Source of the DNA: Limnohabitans sp. Rim8
GTDB lineage: Bacteria > Pseudomonadota > Gammaproteobacteria > Burkholderiales > Burkholderiaceae_C
Length of the DNA stretch: 55,528 bases
Direction of reading: 5' to 3'
Assembly: GCF_945901735.1 (NCBI RefSeq)
Contig: NZ_CAMDLM010000028.1
Coordinates: forward strand, 1-55,528
Position numbers and translations under genes: made by a program. The notes under the pieces were generated by a model. The model did no database searches, was not told the DNA's origin, and saw only the letters and a list, made by a program, of their open reading frames with translations. Shown in pieces: positions 46,498 to 54,147 of this stretch (position 1 is its first letter; each line of letters opens with the position of its first letter).

Positions 46498-46524
46498 CAG
46501 CAAAGAGGGCCCCGAGGCGGTGCT

Positions 46525-47376
46525 TCAAGGCTTGATCAAGTCCCGCAAATCACGTTCGTAGGCGCGCATGCGGCGTGTGGCGCGCTGGCGCTGCTCGGAG
46601 CTGGTGGTGTTGTGCAGTTGGGTGAGGTTGTTGCAGGCCTGCAGAGACATGGCTTGCATCAAGGCAGCACCCGCGGCATCTGGCGGCTTAAGCCAGCGCT
46701 GCCAAACGCCCCACAACTCGGCTTCAGTTTGGGCCGCTGTCATTTGGTTTTGTGTCACTCTTTGTAAAGTGGCCAGCAGGTCCCTTTGGCGACGCTGGCG
46801 GTCTCGACGGCCCCACTCGGCAGTCCACTGTGACTGCGCCAATTGGGATTTGATCAAGCTGGTTTGTTCGGCACTGAGGCTGCCATAAAAATCGCTGTAG
46901 CGACCCGTCACGCGTTCCACACGGCGCTCGATGCGCGCTTGTTCATCGCCACGCAGCCAGTCTTTTTCCCATTCTTCGTTTTTGCTGTCCCACTGGCGTG
47001 CCAGGTGGCTAAGTTGGCGTGGCCCCAGCATCATGGCCACTGGTGCGGCTTGGTGTACGGCCTCGCGCATCAGACGGTCGAGCCGGGTTTGCACTTCGGT
47101 AAAGGCGCTGCACACCTGGGTGCTCTCCAAGGTGCCCTGACTCCACAAGGCCGATCGCTGCAAAAAGTCGGCGTAACTGGTCAACTCTTCTCGGCGGTGC
47201 CATTGGTGCAGTTGTTCCAGCGCCTCTTTTGCGCGCACCGACTGTTCGCTGTTGAACGAGATGGCGCTGTCCAGCCACCAATACGACAGCGTAGGCAGCT
47301 GTTGGTAGCCCAGCTTGATGGCGCTGCAGCCTTGCAGCAGGAGCAAGCCAAATAAGCAAATGAGCGTGCGGATCAT
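46525..47376 (-). CDS. DUF6279 family lipoprotein
   Basis: A 283-residue exported lipoprotein. The signal peptide MIRTLICLFGLLLLQGC ends in a lipobox LLQGC, with Ser after the Cys, compatible with outer-membrane sorting. The body is mostly helical and charged. IKLGYQQLPTLSYWWLDSAI near the N-terminus, plus the C-terminal RMRAYERDLRDLI helix, recalls DUF6279. Function unknown. Its start overlaps the stop of the upstream P-domain-like gene by four bases, so the two form a coupled pair. Confidence 0.85.
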   Translation of the reverse strand: MIRTLICLFGLLLLQGCSAIKLGYQQLPTLSYWWLDSAISFNSEQSVRAKEALEQLHQWHRREELTSYADFLQRSALWSQGTLESTQVCSAFTEVQTRLDRLMREAVHQAAPVAMMLGPRQLSHLARQWDSKNEEWEKDWLRGDEQARIERRVERVTGRYSDFYGSLSAEQTSLIKSQLAQSQWTAEWGRRDRQRRQRDLLATLQRVTQNQMTAAQTEAELWGVWQRWLKPPDAAGAALMQAMSLQACNNLTQLHNTTSSEQRQRATRRMRAYERDLRDLIKP

Positions 47377-47873
47377 CTGTTGCCAGTAAGCTGAATTGAC
47401 CAACCTACAAAGTACCCAATGTTGTTTTGTGTGTTGTCGGTGTCAGTGATTGAAAACTTCCACGACCCATTGGTCTGGTTGATTGAGGCTGCAGGGACGG
47501 AGAAAGTCCTCAGAGTTCCGCTGGTCAAACAGGAAGGCGATGTATTTACTGGGGTCAGGGCGACGCTGATTTCGGTGTTGTCAGGTTGAATCAGTTTTGC
47601 AGTCAACTCGTTCAGTACCACGTCTTTCAGGCATAAATCCACAGTCACAGAGGAAAGTGTGGTGATGTTGCATTGGGAAATGGGTTGCGGCTCGGCGATT
47701 GCCGTCAAGTTGATGGGTCTACCGCTGGTGATTCCGTCAGCGTATTTCGGTATAAAACCGCAGGACACTTGGTTGGGTGGCGGGTTTGGAGTGGCATCGC
47801 TGCCCCCACCCCCGCACCCGGCCATAAAACAAGTCATACCGAGCATGGCCACAGTCCAAAGGGGTGATCTCAT
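47373..47873 (-). CDS. Small lipoprotein with proprotein-convertase P-domain-like fold
   Basis: A 166-residue precursor. The signal peptide ends in lipobox FMAGC, followed by a flexible GGGGSDATPNPPPNQ linker. The rest matches the jelly-roll P-domain pattern of proprotein convertases. It has VTVDLCLKDVVLNELTAKL, then LIQPDNTEISVAL, then NGSWKFSITDTD ending in FVGWSIQLTG. P-domains usually follow a protease; no protease is here. It is coupled to the DUF6279 lipoprotein downstream. The domain call rests on pattern matching. Confidence 0.75.
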   Translation of the reverse strand: MRSPLWTVAMLGMTCFMAGCGGGGSDATPNPPPNQVSCGFIPKYADGITSGRPINLTAIAEPQPISQCNITTLSSVTVDLCLKDVVLNELTAKLIQPDNTEISVALTPVNTSPSCLTSGTLRTFSVPAASINQTNGSWKFSITDTDNTQNNIGYFVGWSIQLTGNR

Positions 47874-47931
47874 TCAGGGCTCCGTAAGGTGTTTCTGGTG
47901 ACTGGGTTCAAGTGAAGAAAGTGGGCATCTA

Positions 47932-47949
47932 CATGAACAATTGTCCATG
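47932..47949. promoter_or_regulatory. 18-base near-palindrome in the glmU upstream region
   Basis: CATGAACAATTGTCCATG is symmetric at 16 of 18 positions (core ACAATTGT, flanked by CATG on each side). It sits between the divergent small lipoprotein gene and glmU. A candidate operator; regulator unknown. Confidence 0.35.
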
Positions 47950-48064
47950 CATTGTGAAGCCCTTCTTCTGAGGGGGCTCAAGCACAGCAGGATCGTTGCA
48001 CAGTCTGGCGATAATCGCACTTTCTATGCTGCGTCGATCAGCAGTCTGCTTTAGAAAGATGCCC

Positions 48065-49474
48065 ATGAGTATGAGTACCCCCCACCCCATCGACGTCGTC
48101 ATCATGGCTGCCGGCAAAGGCACCCGCATGAAAAGCCGTCTGCCCAAGGTTCTGCAACGCCTGGCCGGGGTGCCGCTGGTGCAGCATGTGCTGAACACAG
48201 CGGCGCAACTCAATGCACGTTCGGCTGTGGTCATCACGGGCCATGGTGCCGACCAGGTGGAGCCTCTGGTGCTGGCCCCGGGCCAGCTGCTGGCGGTGCA
48301 ATGCGTGCGCCAGGAGCCGCAGTTGGGCACCGGCCATGCCGTGCAACAAGCCGTGCCCTTGCTGCCCGACGATGGGGTGGTGGTGGTCTTGTCGGGCGAT
48401 GTGCCGTTGACCCAGGCGGACACGTTGCAAGCGCTGATCGACCAATGCGGCGGCCAACACCTGGCGCTGCTGACCATCGACATGGCCGACCCCACGGGCT
48501 ACGGCCGCATCGTGCGCGAGGGCGCCCAGGTGCAAGCCATCGTCGAGCACAAAGACGCCAGCGATGTGCAGCGCCAGATCAGCGAGGTGTACAGCGGCAT
48601 CATGGCCGTGCCCGCCCGCCTGCTCAAAATCTGGCTGGGCCTCATCGACAACCAAAACGTGCAGGGTGAGTACTACCTAACTGACGTGGTCAAACTGGCT
48701 GTGGCTGAAGGTGTGCCCGTGGTAGGGCACAAGATCGCCGATGCGCTGCAAGTGGCGGGCATCAACAGCCCGGTGCAACTGGCCGAGCTGGAGTGCGCTC
48801 ACCAACATCGCCTAGCGATCCAATTCATGGAGCAAGGCGTGCGATTGAAAGACCCGGCCCGTTTTGATGTGCGTGGCCAGCTGGTCTGTGCCCAAGACGT
48901 CGAGATCGACGTGAACTGCATTTTTGAAGGCCAAGTTTCATTGGGTGAAGGCGTGAAGATCGGTGCCAACTGCGTCATTGCCAACTGCACCATTGCCGCA
49001 GGCGCGGTGATTTACCCCTTCACCCACATCGACGGCGAAAAACTCGGTGTGTCGGTAGGCGAGGGTGCACTCATTGGCCCCTTTGCCCGCCTGCGCCCCG
49101 GTGCGCAGTTGGGGCCCGAAGTGCACATCGGCAATTTTGTCGAGGTCAAAAACTCAACGATGGCCAAGGGTGCCAAGGCCAACCACCTGGCCTATTTGGG
49201 CGACGCCTCCGTGGGCGAGCGGGTTAACTACGGTGCGGGCAGCATCACCGCCAATTACGACGGGGCCAACAAGCACCGCACCGTGATCGAGGCCGATGTG
49301 CACATCGGCAGCAACTGCGTCTTGGTGGCTCCGGTCACCATCGGTGCAGGCGGCACCGTGGGCGGCGGCTCGACCATCACCAAGAGCACCGAGCCAGGTA
49401 GCCTGAGCGTGGCGCGCGGCAAGCAGGTCAGCATCCCGAACTGGGCGCGGCCAGAGAAGCAGCCCAAAGCCTAG
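48065..49474 (+). CDS. glmU: Bifunctional N-acetylglucosamine-1-phosphate uridyltransferase / glucosamine-1-phosphate acetyltransferase
   Basis: Makes UDP-GlcNAc for peptidoglycan and LPS. The 469-residue protein starts near MSMSTPHPIDVVIMAAGKGT, with uridyltransferase motif MAAGKGTRMKSRLPKVLQ. The C-terminal half consists of left-handed beta-helix hexapeptide repeats (for example GEGALIGPFARLRPGAQLG) carrying acetyltransferase activity. Three ATGs lie near the start; 48065 has the best spacing. It works with glmS (51.0 kb) in the same pathway; an Lrp regulator and an SDR gene lie between. Confidence 0.96.
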   Translation: MSMSTPHPIDVVIMAAGKGTRMKSRLPKVLQRLAGVPLVQHVLNTAAQLNARSAVVITGHGADQVEPLVLAPGQLLAVQCVRQEPQLGTGHAVQQAVPLLPDDGVVVVLSGDVPLTQADTLQALIDQCGGQHLALLTIDMADPTGYGRIVREGAQVQAIVEHKDASDVQRQISEVYSGIMAVPARLLKIWLGLIDNQNVQGEYYLTDVVKLAVAEGVPVVGHKIADALQVAGINSPVQLAELECAHQHRLAIQFMEQGVRLKDPARFDVRGQLVCAQDVEIDVNCIFEGQVSLGEGVKIGANCVIANCTIAAGAVIYPFTHIDGEKLGVSVGEGALIGPFARLRPGAQLGPEVHIGNFVEVKNSTMAKGAKANHLAYLGDASVGERVNYGAGSITANYDGANKHRTVIEADVHIGSNCVLVAPVTIGAGGTVGGGSTITKSTEPGSLSVARGKQVSIPNWARPEKQPKA

Positions 49475-49495
49475 GGGCCTGCTCAGCGGCGCTGT

Positions 49496-50308
49496 TCATC
49501 GCGTTGTATCGGATTTTTTCAGGGCAGCCCAGGCCATGCGGTCTACCCGACTTGGGGCGAGTAACTTGAGCCAGCGACCGAGATGTGCGATGGGGCTCAT
49601 GAGCACATCGCGCTGGCGTCGCTCGGTGCCTTGCAAGATTTTTTGCACGCACTCGTCGACGGGCATGGCTTTGTCTTCGCTCAGGCCGCTGGAGCCTGCA
49701 GGCTGGCCCAGGGCATTGAAGCCACGGCGGCGGATGTCGGTGGCCACCACGCCGGGGTAGGCAATCGTCACCGACACCCCATCGCTCATCAATTCGGTGC
49801 GCAGCGCCTCCATGAAGCCATTCATCGCAAATTTGCTGGTGCAGTAAGCCGTGCGACCGGGTACGCCCACCAAGCCCGCCAACGACGAAACCGCCACGAT
49901 GCGGCCTCGTGCGGCTTTGAGGTGCGGCAGCGCGGCATGCGTGCACCAAATGGTGCCCCACAGGTTCACACGCATCAGCTCTTCGTACCAGTCCAGGTGT
50001 GCGGCGTCCACCTCATGGAGCAAGGCGTGTGCAGAAATACCAGCGTTGTTGATCAGCGTGTCGATCCGGCCGAATTGCTGCACGGTCTGTGCGATCAGGG
50101 CTTCGCAGTCTGCACGCACGCTGACGTCGCTGGGCAAGCACATCACCTGCGCCCCGTGTTGGCGGCACACATGGGCTACCGCGTCGAGCTTGGCCGCTTG
50201 GCGGGCGGCCAGAACCAGCGCCACGGAGGCACCTTTTGTGCGGGCCAGCTGGGTGGCCATTTCGGCCCCAATGCCTTCAGATGCGCCCGTGATGATGATC
50301 ACATTCAT
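49496..50308 (-). CDS. Classical short-chain dehydrogenase/reductase
   Basis: A 270-residue SDR starting MNVIIITGASEGIGAEMATQ. The cofactor motif TGASEGIG, the NNAGIS motif and catalytic Ser plus YCTSK (Y-x3-K, residues about 155-159) are all intact. Substrate unknown. It lies 90 bases after the Lrp-type regulator on the same strand and may belong to its unit. It converges on glmU with 21 bases between stops. Confidence 0.9.
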   Translation of the reverse strand: MNVIIITGASEGIGAEMATQLARTKGASVALVLAARQAAKLDAVAHVCRQHGAQVMCLPSDVSVRADCEALIAQTVQQFGRIDTLINNAGISAHALLHEVDAAHLDWYEELMRVNLWGTIWCTHAALPHLKAARGRIVAVSSLAGLVGVPGRTAYCTSKFAMNGFMEALRTELMSDGVSVTIAYPGVVATDIRRRGFNALGQPAGSSGLSEDKAMPVDECVQKILQGTERRQRDVLMSPIAHLGRWLKLLAPSRVDRMAWAALKKSDTTR

Positions 50309-50398
50309 GCCAGTTTTCCTTGTGGTGGGCTTGCCGAAGATGTGCATGCTCAGCTTGCCCGGAGATTCTTTCACACCTGTGCTGTTCGCCTGTGACAC

Positions 50399-50884
50399 TC
50401 ACGGCAACACCGGCCAAGCCGTCGTGAACTTGGCCCGTTTGGTGGCAAAAAACGCCTTCACATTGCGCACATTGGCGTCTTGTGTGAACAGTGTTTGGCT
50501 GATCGCCAAATAGTGCGGCATATCGCGGGCCTGCACAACCAGCATGAAGTCGGGGCCGGGCGACACCCGCCAGCACTGCTGCACCGCATCGTGCGCCACG
50601 GCGCGGGCCTCAAAGGCGTCCAGGTGTTCGCTGCCTTGTCGGTCCAGAGAGACTTCGATCAATGCGCTCAAGCCGTGGCCTAGGCTGGCGGCCAGTTTGT
50701 CGGTGCTCAGCACGGCCACCTGGCGCTCAATCCAGCCCCCCCCGGTCAGCCGTTTGACGCGGCGAAGGCAGGTCGGTGGCGACACGTTCACCCTCTCGGC
50801 CAGTGCCACATTGCTGATGCTGGCATCGCGCTGCAGGGCGTCAAGCAGTTGCAGGTCGATGGCGTCGAGTTCGTTGTATTCCAT
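50399..50884 (-). CDS. Lrp/AsnC family transcriptional regulator
   Basis: A 161-residue regulator. The winged-helix N-terminus is MEYNELDAIDLQLLDALQRD, with ALAERVNVSPPTCLRRVKRL as the recognition helix region. The RAM ligand-binding domain follows (for example QQCWRVSPGPDFMLVVQARD). Members sense amino acids and often self-regulate. A 40-base palindrome begins directly upstream of its start codon at 50884 and no ribosome site is seen there. The SDR gene downstream and glmS upstream in divergent orientation are possible targets. Confidence 0.91.
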   Translation of the reverse strand: MEYNELDAIDLQLLDALQRDASISNVALAERVNVSPPTCLRRVKRLTGGGWIERQVAVLSTDKLAASLGHGLSALIEVSLDRQGSEHLDAFEARAVAHDAVQQCWRVSPGPDFMLVVQARDMPHYLAISQTLFTQDANVRNVKAFFATKRAKFTTAWPVLP

Positions 50885-50924
50885 AAATCGAATTTTATTG
50901 AAATTTAATTTCAATATTCGATTT
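50885..50924. promoter_or_regulatory. 40-base palindromic operator next to the Lrp gene
   Basis: AAATCGAAT (50885-50893) is the exact inverse of ATTCGATTT (50916-50924). Inside, ATTGAAA (50897-50903) mirrors TTTCAAT (50909-50915) around TTTAA. The whole is A+T-rich, abuts the lrp-like start codon and lies upstream of glmS. This fits an autoregulatory Lrp-type site. Confidence 0.6.
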
Positions 50925-51032
50925 GGAAGAAATTTTTAAGCCAAATAGCGTTAAATATTGATCTGAAATTTTTGGATTGCAGGCCTAATATCGCACCAAT
51001 TTTGTGAAAACACCCCATTCAGGAGCTTCAAC

Positions 51033-52895
51033 ATGTGTGGCATCGTCGGCGCAGTCTCTTCCCGCAACATCGTTCCCATCCTCGTGCAAGGCCTGCAACG
51101 GCTCGAATACCGGGGCTATGACTCCTGCGGCGTGGCCGTGCACGCAGCCAGCTTGAACGGTGGCACGGGCGGCCTGCAACGTGCCCGCAGCACCTCGCGT
51201 GTGGCTGAACTCATGGACCAGGTCACCGCCGACCACATCGCAGGCGGCACCGGCATTGCCCACACCCGTTGGGCCACACACGGCGCGCCTGCCGTGCACA
51301 ACGCGCACCCGCACTTTAGCCACGGCACCGGCGCAGCCGACACCAAGCCTGGCAAAGTGGCGCTGGTGCACAACGGCATCATCGAAAACCACGAAGAGCT
51401 GCGCGCCGCCCTGCAAGCCAAGGGCTATGTGTTTTTGAGCCAGACCGACACCGAGGTCATCTCGCACTTGGTCGACAGCGTGTACGAGGGCGACCTGTTT
51501 GAAGCCGTCAAAACCGCCACCCGCCAGCTGCACGGCGCGTACGCGATTGCCGTGTTCCACAAAGACGAGCCGCAGCGCGTGATCGGTGCGCGTGCGGGCT
51601 CGCCGCTGATTCTGGGTGTGGGCCAAGGCGAAACCTTTTTGGCCAGCGACGCGATGGCATTGGCCGGCGTGACCGACCAGATCGTGTACCTGGAAGAGGG
51701 CGACGTGGTCGACATTCAGTTGGGCAAATACTGGGTGGTGGACCGCGATCACAAGGCCGTGACCCGCGCCGTGAAAACCGTGCACGCCCACAGCGGCGCG
51801 GCCGAGCTGGGGCCGTACCGCCATTACATGCAAAAGGAAATCTTCGAGCAGCCCCGCGCCATTGCCGACACGCTCGAAGGCGTCGAAGGCATCACGCCCG
51901 AGCTGTTTGGCGACGGCGCGTACAGCACCTTCAAGGCCATCGACAGTGTGCTGATCCTGGCCTGCGGCACCAGTTACTACAGCGGCTGCGTGGCCAAGTA
52001 CTGGATCGAAGCGATCGCCAAAGTGCCTTGCCAGGTCGAGATTGCCAGCGAATACCGCTACCGCGAATCGGTGCCCAACCCCAACACACTCATCGTCACC
52101 ATCACCCAAAGCGGCGAGACTGCCGATACCCTTGCCGCGCTGCGCCACGCGCAAAGTCTGGGCATGACGCACACGCTGACCATTTGCAACGTGACCACCA
52201 GCGCCATGGTGCGCGAGTGCAAACACGCTTATGTGACGCGTGCCGGGGTCGAGATCGGCGTGGCCTCCACCAAAGCTTTCACCACGCAGCTGGCAGGCTT
52301 GTTCTTGCTCACGCTGGCGCTGGCGCAGACCAAGGGGCGCCTCAGCGACGAAGAAGAAGCCGGGCACATCAAGGCCATGCGCCACCTGCCCGCCGCGCTG
52401 CAGGCCGTGCTGGCGCTGGAGCCGCAGATCATCGCCTGGGCGCAAGAATTTGCCAGCAAAGAAAACGCGCTGTTCTTGGGCCGGGGTACGCACTATCCGA
52501 TCGCGCTGGAAGGCGCGCTCAAGCTCAAAGAGATCACCTACATCCACGCCGAAGCCTATTCTGCGGGCGAGCTGAAACACGGCCCGCTGGCCCTGGTGAC
52601 CAGCGCCATGCCCGTGGTGACGGTGGCCCCCAACGACCAATTGCTGGAAAAGCTCAAGAGCAATATGCAGGAAGTGCGGGCGCGCGGCGGCGTGCTCTAT
52701 GTGCTGGCCGACGGCGACACGAAGATCGAAAGCAGCGAAGGCGTCAACGTGATCCGCATGCCCGAGCACTACGGCGTGCTTTCACCCATCTTGCATGTGG
52801 TGCCGCTGCAGCTGCTGAGTTACCACACGGCTTGTGCGCGGGGGACGGACGTGGACAAGCCACGTAATCTGGCGAAGAGCGTGACGGTGGAGTAA
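51033..52895 (+). CDS. glmS: Glutamine-fructose-6-phosphate aminotransferase
   Basis: Converts fructose 6-phosphate and glutamine to glucosamine 6-phosphate. The 620-residue protein starts [20 protein letters not shown], with Cys2 as the amidotransferase nucleophile. The glutaminase domain includes RWATHG and [12 protein letters not shown]. Two SIS isomerase domains follow: [16 protein letters not shown], then [20 protein letters not shown]. The conserved C-terminus [15 protein letters not shown] is the region recognised by Tn7 TnsD in other bacteria. No glmS ribozyme, which is a Gram-positive feature, is seen in its leader. Confidence 0.97.
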   Translation: MCGIVGAVSSRNIVPILVQGLQRLEYRGYDSCGVAVHAASLNGGTGGLQRARSTSRVAELMDQVTADHIAGGTGIAHTRWATHGAPAVHNAHPHFSHGTGAADTKPGKVALVHNGIIENHEELRAALQAKGYVFLSQTDTEVISHLVDSVYEGDLFEAVKTATRQLHGAYAIAVFHKDEPQRVIGARAGSPLILGVGQGETFLASDAMALAGVTDQIVYLEEGDVVDIQLGKYWVVDRDHKAVTRAVKTVHAHSGAAELGPYRHYMQKEIFEQPRAIADTLEGVEGITPELFGDGAYSTFKAIDSVLILACGTSYYSGCVAKYWIEAIAKVPCQVEIASEYRYRESVPNPNTLIVTITQSGETADTLAALRHAQSLGMTHTLTICNVTTSAMVRECKHAYVTRAGVEIGVASTKAFTTQLAGLFLLTLALAQTKGRLSDEEEAGHIKAMRHLPAALQAVLALEPQIIAWAQEFASKENALFLGRGTHYPIALEGALKLKEITYIHAEAYSAGELKHGPLALVTSAMPVVTVAPNDQLLEKLKSNMQEVRARGGVLYVLADGDTKIESSEGVNVIRMPEHYGVLSPILHVVPLQLLSYHTACARGTDVDKPRNLAKSVTVE

Positions 52896-52901
52896 TTTCC
52901 T

Positions 52902-52923
52902 TTTGACCTTTTTCGGGGTCAAA
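52902..52923 (+). terminator. Hairpin after glmS
   Basis: TTTGACC (52902-52908) pairs with GGTCAAA (52917-52923) around an 8-base loop seven bases after glmS. No T-run follows the stem. Probably the end of the glmS transcript, and it overlaps the nominal start of the next small frame. Confidence 0.5.
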
Positions 52924-53217
52924 GTCCAGCCGTCCGCATGCCTTTGTGTTCAAGTTCGGATTGAAACCAAGGCGCTGTCGTGGGTGTATCTTGACCCTGC
53001 TCATCAAGCTCTAATAGACCGCATCCTGAGGCTTCACCAAGACGGTATGAATTGCCGCCAGATTGGAGACCACCTGAATGAGTTGGGGGTGACCTCTTGG
53101 GGCGGGAAACGGTTCTATCCGGAACTGGTGTTTGGAGTGGTCAGGAAGGCTAGGATCAAGGCTGAACGGATATCTGATGCTTTGATGGAGGTACAGTGTG
53201 AACTTGTTTCAAATTGA
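52903..53217 (+). CDS. Recombinase-domain-like fragment or small protein
   Basis: An open frame of 104 codons directly after glmS. The part ALIDRILRLHQDGMNCRQIG, then DHLNELGVTSWGGKRFYP, then ELVFGVVRKARIKAER matches the helical Recombinase domain that follows the catalytic domain in large serine recombinases. No catalytic serine domain is present. The nominal TTG start lies in the glmS hairpin, so the real start may be later, or the frame may be a remnant. Base composition is A+T-richer than upstream genes. Status uncertain: small protein or pseudogene. Confidence 0.5.
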   Translation: MTFFGVKVQPSACLCVQVRIETKALSWVYLDPAHQALIDRILRLHQDGMNCRQIGDHLNELGVTSWGGKRFYPELVFGVVRKARIKAERISDALMEVQCELVSN

Positions 53218-53290
53218 TTTGCCAGATGCGAAACTTTGCAAATCGATCAAGAAATTTGAAGCATTAGAGACCTGTTGGATCGCTGGTTAA
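53198..53290 (+). CDS. Possible 30-codon small ORF
   Basis: A GTG at 53198 is preceded by GGAGG at 53187-53191 with six bases spacing. The 30-residue product starts VNLFQIDLPDAKLCKSIKKF. It overlaps the end of the previous frame by 20 bases, and its TAA overlaps the stop of the convergent membrane protein (TTAA). It resembles no family known to me. It could be a small protein or a truncated start of a lost gene. Confidence 0.3.
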   Translation: MNLFQIDLPDAKLCKSIKKFEALETCWIAG

Positions 53291-53721
53291 CTTGCTAAAA
53301 ATGCACGCCTGACACGCCACAAAAAGTAGCAAAATAAGAAGCTAGCAAGCGCACCAGACAAGCCCAATGCCGCACTGACCACATCGCCTTCAACTCTGTA
53401 TTCGTGTAAACCCAAGGCAGCGAACAAAAGAAGGAAAAAAGCCCCTCCGAGAAATGCTGTAACTAGATAGAGCTGGACAACGCTCAACATCAATCGCCGA
53501 GCCATCGACGGCACAGGGATGGATTTCTGTTTTAGATATATCGATACAACAGTGGGCAACAAAGCAAGAAAATACGCCGTCAATTTGATGTGGTCGGGGT
53601 AAGGAATGTTGCCCCATCGTTCGTATGCGTACATCGACCAGCGAATGTCTTCAACAACCAACGAAACTATCATCAGAACAGAAGCCCCAATCAAAAAAGT
53701 GTGTAAGGTTATGCGTTTCAT
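53287..53721 (-). CDS. Hypothetical four-helix membrane protein
   Basis: A 144-residue protein from MKRITLHTFLIGASV. Hydrophobic segments lie at about residues 7-23, 47-63, 76-102 and 114-136, with a basic C-terminal end (RVRRAFLAS). Residues 25-45 form a likely external loop. I do not recognise the family. Codon use and A+T content match the accessory tail rather than the core genes. An ATG at 53748 in the same frame is another start. Confidence 0.6.
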   Translation of the reverse strand: MKRITLHTFLIGASVLMIVSLVVEDIRWSMYAYERWGNIPYPDHIKLTAYFLALLPTVVSIYLKQKSIPVPSMARRLMLSVVQLYLVTAFLGGAFFLLLFAALGLHEYRVEGDVVSAALGLSGALASFLFCYFLWRVRRAFLAS

Positions 53722-54147
53722 ATTTTGAGTCGTACAGGGCAATCTCAAAGGACTTGAGGCTTCTGTTTTCGTTGGAAGCCTCGCTTGATAAAATAAATTG
53801 GCATTCCCTGTCCAAGGACTACGGGAAGTAGCCCTAGCCCCGCCACGATTGGTAAATCTTTAGACGAGGCTCTAAAAATAGCTGTGATGTAGCCATCTCC
53901 ATGAGAATCTTCAAGGGTTCCACCGCCATTCAACAAAATGCTGTCAAATTCTGGTTAAAAAACCGCACCCAGGTCATACAACCAATACCGCTTATTTTGA
54001 GTAGTTAGCACGCCAAGACCGAGAACGAAATCAAAAAAATCATCAAAGTCTCACGTCGAACCAAAAACCCTAATTTTCACATCACCGGTAATAAATTCAA
54101 GCGTTCCACTTACACATTACCTTAAGATTGAGAAAAAAAGGACATTG
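53722..54147. other. A+T-rich intergenic stretch
   Basis: 426 bases with no convincing gene. A minus-strand frame of 63 codons at 53745-53936 starts from TTG and contains a hydrophobic stretch (DLPIVAGLGLLPVVLGQGMP). It may be a remnant of a membrane protein. The last 150 bases are A+T-rich and probably carry the promoter and AAGGA site of the J-domain gene. No repeats or clear operators seen. Confidence 0.5.

Noticed and set aside
50925..51032. Possible glmS ribozyme or riboswitch ahead of glmS
   Set aside because: The leader is short and A+T-rich and lacks the ribozyme core; this regulator type belongs to Gram-positive bacteria.
52896..53300. Tn7 end or tns gene after glmS
   Set aside because: No TGTGGG-type end, no 22-base TnsB repeats and no tns-like protein are visible in the window; only the hotspot argument remains.
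53745..53936. 63-codon minus-strand frame in the A+T-rich gap
   Set aside because: TTG start, no ribosome site and no family match; only mentioned as a possible remnant.
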